The position numbers and the translations under genes were made by a program. A stretch of DNA of 64,000 nucleotides from Roseibium sediminicola (GTDB lineage: Bacteria > Pseudomonadota > Alphaproteobacteria > Rhizobiales > Stappiaceae), in assembly GCF_023156505.1 (NCBI RefSeq), contig NZ_JALNMJ010000001.1:124001-188000 (forward strand), read 5' to 3'. The stretch's first letter is position 1, and the number at the start of each line of letters is the position of its first letter. Under the pieces are notes generated by a model. That model ran no database searches, was not told the origin of the DNA, and saw only the letters and a list, made by a program, of their open reading frames with translations. This document shows, piece after piece, positions 44,048 to 55,456 of the stretch.

Positions 44048-45282
44048 GTCGCCCCCCGGATGATGTCGACCGGATTGAGCCGGGCGGCCTTGCGCGCCGG
44101 CAGCAAGCCGGCAATGGCGGAGGAAAACAGCGCCAGCAGGCAGGCAATGACGTAGTGATAGACGGAAAAGTGGATCGGCAGGCGTGTCATTTCCACGTCG
44201 GTCGTCAGCTCGAATTTTACGGTGGCGAGATAGCTCGACAGGGCGAAGCCGAGACAAGACCCGGCAATGGCACCGAGCACGCCGATCACCAGGCCCTCCA
44301 GCACGAAGATCCGCTGGATATCGCCTTCCGGAAAGCCGAGCGATTTCAGGATGGCGATGTCCTTGGCCTTTTCATGCACGATGGTGGAGACGATGTTGTA
44401 GATGCCGAAGCCGGCCACCACCAGGATCGCGCCGACCACCGTGTACATGATCACGTTGCGCACGAAGAAGGCCTCCATCAGGCCCTCATTGGCCTCTTCC
44501 CAGGAAACCGCCTTGTAGCCGAGCTGACGTTCGGCTCGCGCCGCAACCTCGTTGGCGTCCTTGATCCTGTTCAGGTGAATGGAAATCGAATTGATGATGT
44601 CCGGTTTTTCCAGAAGGATCTGCACCGCCTTCAGCGGCGCATAGGCAAGGCCTTCGTCGCTGGTGGTGATGCCGGTGTGAAACAGGCCGACGATCTTGAA
44701 CCGCTTGGCGACGCCATTGGCCGAGGTCAGCGTCACCGTGTCGCCGAGGTCCGCGCCCAGCCGGCTTGCTGCCTTGTCGCCGATCACCAGTCCGTTCGAG
44801 GTTGTGTCCAGGTCGTTGAAGGACCCGAGCCGCATGTCCTCGCCGATCTTTGAGACGGCCAGCTCCCGGCGCGGCACCACCCCGATCAGGGTCAGGCCAA
44901 TGTCCTGCCCACTGTAGCGCAGCACCGCCTGGCCGCTGAGGCGCGGCGCCAGCATGCCGCCCACCCAGTCACGCAACGAGGCCAGCGCCTCGGTCGGGTT
45001 GCGGATGCCGCGCAGGTCTTCCTTGGGGCGGAGGCCGTGAAAGACGACGGCATCGTATTTGAGGCTGGCGGGTTGATCTCTGGGCGCGCGTTGTTCGTCA
45101 AGGATCTCGACATGGGGAATGGCCTCGATCAGGGTCGCCATGAAATCGCGCTGCGAACCCTCCATCAGGCTGGCCATGGCGACGGAAAAGCCGACACCGA
45201 GCGCAACGCCGAGCGTTGAGACAACCGTCTGCCGCAGCCTGTTGCGCACGTGGGTCGCCGCGATCCGGAGCAGCAGGATCAT
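44044..45282 (-). CDS. ABC exporter permease (FtsX/DevC type)
   Basis: A 412-residue membrane protein with one N-terminal helix, a periplasmic domain of about 220 residues and three C-terminal helices, the FtsX/MacB layout. AKDIAILKSLGFPEGDIQRIFVLEGL is the conserved cytoplasmic loop that meets the ATPase (core: AKDIAILKSLGFPEGDIQRI), and LLPARKAARLNPVDIIRG is the usual C-terminal end. It overlaps both neighbouring genes by 4 bp. The substrate is unknown. Confidence 0.9.
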   Translation of the reverse strand: MILLLRIAATHVRNRLRQTVVSTLGVALGVGFSVAMASLMEGSQRDFMATLIEAIPHVEILDEQRAPRDQPASLKYDAVVFHGLRPKEDLRGIRNPTEALASLRDWVGGMLAPRLSGQAVLRYSGQDIGLTLIGVVPRRELAVSKIGEDMRLGSFNDLDTTSNGLVIGDKAASRLGADLGDTVTLTSANGVAKRFKIVGLFHTGITTSDEGLAYAPLKAVQILLEKPDIINSISIHLNRIKDANEVAARAERQLGYKAVSWEEANEGLMEAFFVRNVIMYTVVGAILVVAGFGIYNIVSTIVHEKAKDIAILKSLGFPEGDIQRIFVLEGLVIGVLGAIAGSCLGFALSSYLATVKFELTTDVEMTRLPIHFSVYHYVIACLLALFSSAIAGLLPARKAARLNPVDIIRGAT

Positions 45283-46292
45283 GGCCGCGCTCCGGTCTCC
45301 GGCTGCACTTTATCGCCCTCCGTGAGCGTTGCGTCGAAGGGAAAAACCACACGGGCATCCGTGCCTAAACCACCCAGAACCTCAACGGCACGGGTGCCGC
45401 GGATGCCGGTCTGAAGCGTCTCCAGACGGACCTGATTGTCTTCACCGATCATCTGCACTTTCGAGCCATCAAAGGCGGCCAGCGGCAGCAGCAGGGCGTC
45501 GGTCTTTTCGGCCGTGACGATGTTGATTTCCGCCGTCATGCCGATCCTGAGCGGCGTGTCCTCGGGCAGATCCAGATAGACGCGATAGTTCTTCAGGACC
45601 GGATCGCCCTTGGGCGTGATCCGCGAGACCTTGGCCGTCAGCTCCCGGTCCGGGAAGGCGTCGGCCTTGATCAGGGCGGTCTGGCCCTCGGCGACCTTGG
45701 GAATGTCCTCTTCATTGACCTCGGCAACCAGCTGCAGCGGGCTGGGCTGGCCGATCCAGAACAGGATCTCGCCGGGTTCCGCCACCTCGCCGACCGCGCC
45801 GTCCTGGCGCAGCACCATGCCGTCCATCGGCGCGACAATCCGATAGTCGCGCAGCCGTTCCTTCTGGGCGGCGATCATGGCATTGACCCGGACCAGCTCG
45901 CTTTGCGCCTTGTCATAAAGCTGCTGGCTGACCACCCGGCGTTCCAGAAGCTGCTGGGCCCGCTCCCGGTCGGACTGGGCCAATACCTGCCGGGCTTCCA
46001 GTTCGGCGAGGGTCGCCCTTGCGTCGCCGCTGTCGAGTTCGGCCAATTGATCGCCCTGGGCAACTTCCTGCCCCTCGCAGCCGCACAGAGAAATGATCCG
46101 CTCGCGGATGATGCTGGTGACCTTGGCCCAGCGGACCGGTTCCACCACGGCGGTGGCATAGACGACTTCGGCTGCCCGGCCGTTGTAAGGCGCAACCACC
46201 TCGACCTTTTGCGGGCGGGCCGTCCACCAGTTCCAGCCGCCAATGCCGGCAGCGAGCAGCAGGACGAGACCCAGAATTTTCATCAACCGCAT
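45279..46292 (-). CDS. HlyD-type periplasmic adaptor of the ABC exporter
   Basis: A 337-residue membrane-fusion protein. An N-terminal signal anchor (ILGLVLLLAAGIGGWNWW) is followed by the lipoyl-like region, a coiled-coil hairpin at about residues 85-150 (DARATLAELEARQVLAQSDR, ERRVVSQQLYDKAQSELVRV) and beta-barrel parts (RLRDYRIVAPMDGMVLRQDG). It links an inner-membrane pump to an outer-membrane channel. A cysteine pair (LCGCEGQEV) lies near the first lipoyl half. No TolC gene is nearby. The ATG at 46292 has GGGAGAAG upstream. Confidence 0.9.
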   Translation of the reverse strand: MRLMKILGLVLLLAAGIGGWNWWTARPQKVEVVAPYNGRAAEVVYATAVVEPVRWAKVTSIIRERIISLCGCEGQEVAQGDQLAELDSGDARATLAELEARQVLAQSDRERAQQLLERRVVSQQLYDKAQSELVRVNAMIAAQKERLRDYRIVAPMDGMVLRQDGAVGEVAEPGEILFWIGQPSPLQLVAEVNEEDIPKVAEGQTALIKADAFPDRELTAKVSRITPKGDPVLKNYRVYLDLPEDTPLRIGMTAEINIVTAEKTDALLLPLAAFDGSKVQMIGEDNQVRLETLQTGIRGTRAVEVLGGLGTDARVVFPFDATLTEGDKVQPETGARP

Positions 46293-46384
46293 GACGCACT
46301 TCTCCCATTGGCCGTGAGCATAGCCTCTCATAGGTGGGACGCCATGGCCTGGATCAAATCCGTAAATATGCGGAGGATTTCGCC

Positions 46385-46597
46385 TCAGTAATGTGGCGGC
46401 TTTTCGACGTGGTGGCCAGGCAGGACATTGTCCATCAGCTCTTCCACCTGATCGGTCATGTTGGCCAGAAGCCGGGTCATACGCTCGATCTTGCGCGCCT
46501 GGTCCACGACCACCGCGTTGAGTTCGTCGATGGTGTTGGTGGCGTGGGCAAGATCGATTTCGAGTTTTTCCAGACGGGCTTCGTGATCGTCTGACAT
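46385..46597 (-). CDS. slyX: SlyX family protein
   Basis: A 70-residue coiled-coil protein. The heptad pattern (LEKLEIDLAHATNTIDELNA, then QARKIERMTRLLANMTDQVE) and the C-terminal tail ending PPHY match SlyX, a short family of unknown function. The start is the ATG at 46597, matching the family length of about 70; the open frame begins further upstream. It lies between the export operon and the HTTM gene on the same strand. Confidence 0.87.
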   Translation of the reverse strand: MSDDHEARLEKLEIDLAHATNTIDELNAVVVDQARKIERMTRLLANMTDQVEELMDNVLPGHHVEKPPHY

Positions 46598-46694
46598 GCC
46601 TGTCTCCTGGATCGCTGGCGGGCGTGTATTGCGGGGCCACATATAGGCCTCTCGCGCGGAAAGCACAATTCAGGAAGAGGAGCGGAAAAAGGCT

Positions 46695-48491
46695 TCAGCC
46701 GAAACAGTCATGGCTCCAGACCTGCTGGGTTTCCACTTCCTTCGGCACGCCCGGAGGCTGCGAGATCTCGATCTGGAAATAGAGGATGAAGCTGGACAAG
46801 GCCGGCCCGTCCGGATGGGCTTCACGCCAGTGCCCGCACAGATACCGTCCATAGGCGAGCGCCAGGGTCTGCGGCACATCCTCATAGGTCTGGTCTTCCA
46901 GCTGGGACAGGAACTTGCGCCAGCGGTAATTGGCATAGACCTTTGAAACGACCGCCGGTTTCTCAAAGTCCGCCAGTCCCGGCCTGTCATGATAGACATC
47001 GACGATGGTGCCGTCGGTGAGTTCGCCTTCGATCACCGGCCAGGGACTGGTCATTTCCGGATAGGGTGCGAACATGGTCCAGTTCTGGTAAAGCCCAAGC
47101 GCCTGACGCACCATTCTAAATCCGTCCGGCAGCGTCACGCCGCTTCCTGGCAGGGTCGAGACGTTCTGAACGGTGATGAACACCAGGAAGAGGCCCGCGA
47201 AGACCTGCGTGACCGGGCCGAAGCGCTGCGGGACCAGGCGCCAGGGCAGCCATCTCGCCGTGAAGCGCGACAGAAGCGGTCGGTTGCGCCCGACCCAGCC
47301 ATAGCACCGGTCGCCGATCGCCTGAACCAGGCTGCGCCTAAGCAGCCAGCCGAGCGGAAAGAACACAGGCGAGGTTCCGGCAAGCGCGGCCAGCGCCCCG
47401 GTCTTGAAGTGGCGGCATTCGCCCTCGCTCACCACCCAGGAGTTCTGGCGTTCCAGCTCCGCGCCGATCTCGGCATCGTCCTGGGCCGGCCGCACGGGCG
47501 TGTCGCCGAGGAACAGAAAGACACGCAGCAGCTGGCAGGACTTCTCACAGAAATCGCAGCCCCGGTCGTACCAGATCGTCAGTTGCCCTTGGCAGCGCAG
47601 CGGCAGCCAGCCGGCCAGCTTGTCCCACATCCAGCCCGGCATGAAGGTCAGGTTCATGATGATCGAAATGAACGGAAAAAAGCCGATTTCGAGAAACAGC
47701 AGGAACGACAGATGCATGGTCATGAAGGCCAGCATGAAGATCGTCCGCAGCGTGCGGTGGAAGATCGGCGAGAAGATCAGGAACGGCCCGACCAGTTCCA
47801 GCGCGTAGACATAGTAGGTGAGACCGGCCATCAGCTCGTGGAACTGCCGGAACCAGAGCGCGAACGGGGTCACCAGGTAGTCGAGCTGCAGGGCGTAATG
47901 GACCGCCGTGCCGTCCTGATACCAGATCGGATGGGTTTTCAGGAGCGCGCTGAAGAAGTACATCGACATGCCCTGAAGCAGCAGGGCCATTGTCGCCATC
48001 GTGAAATAGTCGTTGCCGGTGAAACGATTGGTCCGGTCCAGGGCGGCGTCCACCGAACACCGCGCGCCAAGCGGCAGGAACATCGCCCAGAACAGCATCA
48101 GCAGCGCCAGATTGTCCTCGCCGGACAGGATGAAGGTATTGCGGTTCTGCACCGACAGCATCAAAAGCCAGGAGATCGCTGTCATGGCACGCGTGCGCCA
48201 GCCGACCAAGAGACCGATTGCGGCGAACCCTGCCAGGACGAACAGCAACGCCTGGAACCAGGCCGCCCCATTGGCCAGATGCAGCGACCAGGTGGTGATG
48301 TAGAGATGATCAATCTGCACCGACCGTGGCATGATCCCGGCATCGGTATAGTGGCTCACCAGATCGCGGGAGCGCATCGCGAGATCGATCAGGATATAGA
48401 CACCGAGCAACACCCGGAACAGCGCCAGCGTGCGCAGGTCGATGCCGAAGATGGTTCTAAGGGGTGCCAAATGTGTGCGGATTGGCTTCAT
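46695..48491 (-). CDS. HTTM-domain protein fused to a DCC thioredoxin-like domain
   Basis: A 598-residue fusion. Residues 1-300 form an HTTM (vitamin K-dependent carboxylase-like) membrane domain with several helices; RVLLGVYILIDLAMRSRDLV, QNRNTFILSGEDNLALLMLF and FMTMHLSFLLFLEIGFFPFI are typical. Residues about 305-420 match the DCC family (DUF393): LTIWYDRGCDFCEKSCQLLR has the D-x-x-C-x-x-C motif. The C-terminal 150 residues contain another helix and a soluble domain like those in other HTTM proteins (YQNWTMFAPYPEM). The biochemical role is unknown; a redox step on a membrane substrate is possible. Confidence 0.87.
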   Translation of the reverse strand: MKPIRTHLAPLRTIFGIDLRTLALFRVLLGVYILIDLAMRSRDLVSHYTDAGIMPRSVQIDHLYITTWSLHLANGAAWFQALLFVLAGFAAIGLLVGWRTRAMTAISWLLMLSVQNRNTFILSGEDNLALLMLFWAMFLPLGARCSVDAALDRTNRFTGNDYFTMATMALLLQGMSMYFFSALLKTHPIWYQDGTAVHYALQLDYLVTPFALWFRQFHELMAGLTYYVYALELVGPFLIFSPIFHRTLRTIFMLAFMTMHLSFLLFLEIGFFPFISIIMNLTFMPGWMWDKLAGWLPLRCQGQLTIWYDRGCDFCEKSCQLLRVFLFLGDTPVRPAQDDAEIGAELERQNSWVVSEGECRHFKTGALAALAGTSPVFFPLGWLLRRSLVQAIGDRCYGWVGRNRPLLSRFTARWLPWRLVPQRFGPVTQVFAGLFLVFITVQNVSTLPGSGVTLPDGFRMVRQALGLYQNWTMFAPYPEMTSPWPVIEGELTDGTIVDVYHDRPGLADFEKPAVVSKVYANYRWRKFLSQLEDQTYEDVPQTLALAYGRYLCGHWREAHPDGPALSSFILYFQIEISQPPGVPKEVETQQVWSHDCFG

Positions 48492-48764
48492 GGGCTGGCT
48501 GGCACGACGGTTCGGTCTGAGATCCTAACGGGTTTCGCTATCGTGCCTTGGTATGGTTAACAAACCACACGCCATGACGGGATGCTAGGGTGTGAGCCTT
48601 GCCGAAGCGGCCAGCAGCTTTCGTTCTGCTTGCGAGGCAACCTCGGCCCGCGGGGACTCCGAGCTCCCAGCTCGGGGCGTCAGGAACTCGCCAGCAGTAA
48701 CGCTAAACTTATCTTAAGTTGCAATGCTTATATGTCCTGACGGGTCGATTGTGGTGAGGGTGTC

Positions 48765-49355
48765 ATGGCGCAGAAGCAGTCTTTCGGCAAACGCGGGCAG
48801 TCTGGAAATCGGCCGGCCGCAAATCCTGCCGGCCGTCCGAAGCCGTTTCACCAGGCAATAGAAGAATACAAGGATCCTGCGGCGGCGAGCTTCGTTGCCA
48901 ACCGTCCCTGGCCGGCCGCCGCTGCGGCCGGGATCACCCTGACACTCACCGGCGGACTGTTCCTTACCGGTGCGGGCAAGGGCGTGCTTTCCCTCGCCGT
49001 CATTCCGGTCATGCTCCTGGTCGGCTATCTAATGTACCTGCAGTTCCGGGGGCTGCAGGCGCAGATGCAGGACGATGAAGAGCGCATCAAGCGTGCCATC
49101 AGCGCAAAATATCCGCTGGTGCCGGTCCTGGGCATGATTGCGGGCCTTGTCTATTTCATGGTGAGCGAACAGCAGGACTTCAGCGACATTGCCGCCTATG
49201 ACTGGTCGGGCATCTTCGGCCTGCGCACGGATATCGAAGCGGACGAGCCTCTTTCCGCCACGCTCCTCGAAACAATGGCGACCTTTGGTGGCGCAGGCCT
49301 GGTCGCGGCGTATCTCTGGTACAAGGCCGGACAATATTTCAGCGACAGGTCCTAG
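48765..49355 (+). CDS. Membrane protein of unknown function
   Basis: A 196-residue protein with a basic, glycine/asparagine-rich N-terminus (KQSFGKRGQSGNRPAANPAG) and four hydrophobic segments (about residues 50-70, 70-90, 120-140 and 170-190). A charged stretch DDEERIKRAISAKY lies between the second and third helices. No family was recognised; the pattern of a soluble basic tail before membrane helices resembles uncharacterised proteins of Rhizobiales. The gene stands alone upstream of the convergent groEL. Confidence 0.65.
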   Translation: MAQKQSFGKRGQSGNRPAANPAGRPKPFHQAIEEYKDPAAASFVANRPWPAAAAAGITLTLTGGLFLTGAGKGVLSLAVIPVMLLVGYLMYLQFRGLQAQMQDDEERIKRAISAKYPLVPVLGMIAGLVYFMVSEQQDFSDIAAYDWSGIFGLRTDIEADEPLSATLLETMATFGGAGLVAAYLWYKAGQYFSDRS

Positions 49356-49481
49356 AGCGGTTTTTCGGTCACTCTGGTCCCTTCAGCCGATGACCAGTTG
49401 ATCGGTGAAGCGTGCCGCGACCCAAGACGCGGTGCATCGGGCTGGCCGCACAAAGCCAGAATGATGGGCGGAGCGCCATGC

Positions 49482-49509
49482 AAAAAGGGCGGCCCGAGGG
49501 CCGCCCTTT
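49482..49509 (-). terminator. Terminator of the groESL operon
   Basis: A perfect 12-bp stem (AAAGGGCGGCCC/GGGCCGCCCTTT) with a 2-base loop (likely opening to a larger one) and a T-run on the minus strand, about 30 bp past groEL. Confidence 0.88.
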
Positions 49510-49536
49510 CCGGTAAGTTTGTGAGCTTTGGGCTTC

Positions 49537-51189
<1,653 letters not shown>

Positions 51190-51234
51190 TCACTTATTCT
51201 GGAATGATGTTGAGATCAGAAGCGGTTCGCTGGA

Positions 51235-51522
51235 TTAAGCGATCACGCCCATGATGTCGGATTCCTTCATGATCAGGAGGTCTTCACCGTCGATCTTGAC
51301 TTCGGTGCCGGACCACTTGCCGAACAGGACGCGGTCGCCTGCCTTGACGTCGAGGGCGACGATCTCGCCATTGTCCTTACGGGCACCGGTGCCGACAGCG
51401 ATGATCTCGCCTTCCTGCGGCTTTTCTTTCGCGGTGTCCGGAATGATGATGCCGCCTGCGGTCTTCTCTTCAGAGTCTACGCGGCGAACAACGACACGGT
51501 CGTGCAGTGGACGAAATGCCAT
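51235..51522 (-). CDS. groES: Co-chaperonin GroES (Hsp10)
   Basis: A 95-residue co-chaperonin that caps the GroEL ring. [20 protein letters not shown] is the standard start, and the mobile loop ([20 protein letters not shown]) and [21 protein letters not shown] are present. The start at 51522 matches family length; the open frame runs on to 51630. First gene of groESL with a CIRCE operator and sigma-70-like promoter upstream. Confidence 0.97.
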   Translation of the reverse strand: MAFRPLHDRVVVRRVDSEEKTAGGIIIPDTAKEKPQEGEIIAVGTGARKDNGEIVALDVKAGDRVLFGKWSGTEVKIDGEDLLIMKESDIMGVIA

Positions 51523-51623
51523 AAGACTGTTTCCTCTCATGAGCGCGCCCCACGCAATAGGCAGCGCGCGAGACATGATTTCTAGGTTGACTTGATACGA
51601 AGGACCCTGCCCTTCGCAGCGTG

Positions 51624-51650
51624 TTAGCACTCCCTTGAGGCGAGTGCTAA
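51624..51650 (-). promoter_or_regulatory. CIRCE operator for HrcA
   Basis: Perfect TTAGCACTC-N9-GAGTGCTAA, the binding site of the heat-shock repressor HrcA. It lies about 100 bp upstream of the groES start codon. Confidence 0.96.
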
Positions 51651-51660
51651 CAGCGCCATG

Positions 51661-51689
51661 GATTTATGAAGCCGAGCCCGTCTTGTCAA
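51661..51689 (-). promoter_or_regulatory. Candidate housekeeping promoter of groESL
   Basis: On the minus strand a perfect -35 TTGACA is followed after 17 bases by TAAATC as the -10 box. The CIRCE element begins 10 bases downstream, where repression would be effective. Confidence 0.6.
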
Positions 51690-51792
51690 TGCTTTGTGAC
51701 GAGAATTTAATCGGGAAAAATGGCTGCAGCCGGTTTGGACCGGCCGCTTAAAGCCCGAAGCCTGAGTTCTCAGGCGCAATCACACTGAGCAA

Positions 51793-52359
51793 TCAGTTGG
51801 TGCCGGTAACCGAGAAAGGCAAGGTGAAGCTGGACTGGCCGCCGCCGACTTCGTCCTGGAACTGGGCTTCAAGCTGGTAGTCGCCTGCCGGAAGACCGCT
51901 GAACTGGAAGGTCAGAGCAGCGGAAAGCTCGCGCTTTTTGGTGCGGCCGCTGCCGGTGAAGGTCGCGAAATTGTCCTGTTCGGCCAGCACCTGACCGGAC
52001 AGGTTGAGCAGGCGGAAGCTGGCTGTCAGCTGGTAGGCGTAACCGCCGCCGCTTTCACTGAAGCCGTAGCCGACCGGTTCGGCATAGACGGTCAGGGCTT
52101 CTTCGTCGGTAAAGACGGCGTTCTCCCGTGGCGTATACTGCCCGTAGCCGGTGGCTGTGCCGTCGGTAAAGGTCACTTCGGTGAAGGCAAGTCCGGAGGC
52201 GGTCCAGGCCTGGTCATAGGCGGCAAGTGCATTCTGGAATGCCGGGGAAGGCTGACTGGCCCCTGATTGAGCATAGGCGCTTGCCAAACCTGCAAACAGT
52301 CCGCCCGCAATCAGAACAGCAGAAACCATCTGCCCAGGAACACGTCTTCCAGCCACCAT
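51793..52359 (-). CDS. Exported hypothetical protein
   Basis: A 188-residue secreted protein with a signal peptide (MVSAVLIAGGLFAGLASAYA). The mature part is beta-rich (LTASFRLLNLSGQVLAEQDN, LSAALTFQFSGLPAGDYQLE), like an immunoglobulin-like or carboxypeptidase-regulatory fold; FSGLPAGDYQLEAQF resembles the turn seen in such domains. No family was recognised. It stands alone between groESL and the sigma-54 activator gene. Confidence 0.68.
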   Translation of the reverse strand: MVAGRRVPGQMVSAVLIAGGLFAGLASAYAQSGASQPSPAFQNALAAYDQAWTASGLAFTEVTFTDGTATGYGQYTPRENAVFTDEEALTVYAEPVGYGFSESGGGYAYQLTASFRLLNLSGQVLAEQDNFATFTGSGRTKKRELSAALTFQFSGLPAGDYQLEAQFQDEVGGGQSSFTLPFSVTGTN

Positions 52360-52553
52360 ATTCTTTTCCCCGCACGCCTTTAAATCTTTTCGTTTTCAGC
52401 GATTTTGCCGATATAGACCGACTTTCGCCAAGAAACAAGACTATGTGTGCGACGCAGTAAATATCGGCTCAAACAAAGGCCAAATATTTATCCGTGAAAA
52501 AAGAAAACCTGAACGCGGTTAATGCTCTCTGTACTGCATTTAGAGCGCAGGTG

Positions 52554-54035
<1,482 letters not shown>

Positions 54036-54175
54036 TGCTGGGTAACTCCCATTCTGCGGTCTGGGTCATTCGAAAATCGAAAGATTCGTCAATTTGATAA
54101 TTCTTCGAACAGGGTAAACAAAGCGTTGTCAGACGACGCATTTTGCAGAATTAACGGGGGAGAGGTCCGAATTAG

Positions 54176-54330
54176 CCTGAGAGCCTGGCCCATAAATGAA
54201 GTCGAAATGGCATGGGAAATGGCGAAGCACCGATAGGAAGTGGGCGTGTTGCGGGCTTATTGCCCGGTCAAGCGCGCTGACGACACGGGGTGAAACCATG
54301 TCAGGTTCATTTATGGGCCAGCCTCTCAGG
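54176..54330. repeat. Element with 25-bp terminal inverted repeats
   Basis: The ends (54176-54200 and 54306-54330) match at 24 of 25 positions when inverted; the core is TGGCCCATAAATGAA. The 105-bp centre has no ORF. The right end runs 5 bp into the 3' end of the winged-helix gene, so it supplies that gene's stop region. Confidence 0.8.
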
Positions 54331-55159
54331 ACGCGGCGGCAAGATAGCCGGCCAGGAAACACAGCCCCGCAAAGAGCAGCGCCAGAGACAGGGGGACGGG
54401 CCGGTGGAGAAGCCGTCCGGCCGACAGTCTGATGTCTGTGTCCCGGATTGGACCTGTCGCCGATGCGGCACGTCCGGATTGGGGCGCGGAGGCCGGTGGC
54501 CCGAGAGCCGTACCGCGCGCGATGGCCCCGGCGAGGTCGGCGTCGGCCTGCAAATCGCTTGCAGACGGGCCCTCGAATGCGCTGCCTTCTTCCTCGAAGG
54601 CCAGCAGGCTTTCCGAGGGGGGGCTCACCGCGCGTTCGCCACAGGCAGGATGGAATTCCGGCGCGTAGCTGCCTTTCGGAATGACGATGCGCACGGGATC
54701 GCCAGCTCCGGACCCGGAATAGTATTTCTCCAGGCGCCGGCGCAGACGCGCGGCTTCGACACGCACGATCGGGTCGGTCACCGGATTGAAATCTTCCGGC
54801 CGGCCAAGGGCTTCCACGGCTATGGTATAACCCTTCAGCTTTTCCTGTTCGTTGTTCAGTGTGGCGCGGACCACAAATCCGAGAAAGGCTCTCAGTTGCG
54901 GCGCGGACTGGAATTCACGGCTTTGCAGCGCCGTGACGAGTGCGGACTGCACCATTTCCAGAGAGAGACCGGTGTGAGGCGGCGACGTCGACGGATCCTG
55001 GTCGCCAGAAGGGTGCGGTGGATGCCGATCCGCGGCGCCTGGTCCAAGACGTAGCGATGCGGCTCGATTCCTCGCGGAATCGCTTGGCGCTTTGTTCGTT
55101 GCCGTCCCGCGTGTCATACGACGGGATGTCCGTCCGGCTGCCTGCATACCAGCCCCCAT
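54326..55159 (-). CDS. Winged-helix protein with C-terminal membrane anchor
   Basis: A 277-residue protein. Residues about 70-170 carry the winged-helix-like domain found at the start of many alphaproteobacterial adenylate-cyclase-like and TPR regulators: RAFLGFVVRATLNNEQEKLK, then PIVRVEAARLRRRLEKYY and IVIPKGSYAPEF. Residues 170-250 are low in order, and a single hydrophobic helix closes the protein (LSLALLFAGLCFLAGYLAAA). The layout is the reverse of CadC only in detail: a cytoplasmic DNA-binding-like domain tethered to the inner membrane. Its role is unknown. Several ATGs near the start make the exact N-terminus uncertain. Confidence 0.78.
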   Translation of the reverse strand: MGAGMQAAGRTSRRMTRGTATNKAPSDSARNRAASLRLGPGAADRHPPHPSGDQDPSTSPPHTGLSLEMVQSALVTALQSREFQSAPQLRAFLGFVVRATLNNEQEKLKGYTIAVEALGRPEDFNPVTDPIVRVEAARLRRRLEKYYSGSGAGDPVRIVIPKGSYAPEFHPACGERAVSPPSESLLAFEEEGSAFEGPSASDLQADADLAGAIARGTALGPPASAPQSGRAASATGPIRDTDIRLSAGRLLHRPVPLSLALLFAGLCFLAGYLAAAS

Positions 55160-55456
55160 GAAAATTCGTATAAAAAATCACTGCCACGACACGGCTTCCC
55201 TTGCGTAACTTTAGCGGAAGCATTTTCGGAATGCAAAGTGCGAATGTGCCGGCAATAGTTGAAACGTGCTGTTGTCCCGGCCTGGGCCGTGTGGACGCGG
55301 GGCGGGAAAAGAGCCCTCATTTTCGCAAATGAAGGCCATAACCGGGGACAAGTCACGGATTTCACGCCTGAAAGCGGGTTGCGGATTCGGAGGCGACTGG
55401 TTCTTAAGGCATGATTAAGCAGTAACTTTTGATTCGGGTCGGAACTTTCGAACGCC

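Noticed and set aside
48659..48675. Hairpin CCGAGCT/AGCTCGG upstream of the membrane-protein gene
   Set aside because: The stem is short, has a 3-base loop and no T-run, so it is not a convincing terminator, and no riboswitch pattern surrounds it.
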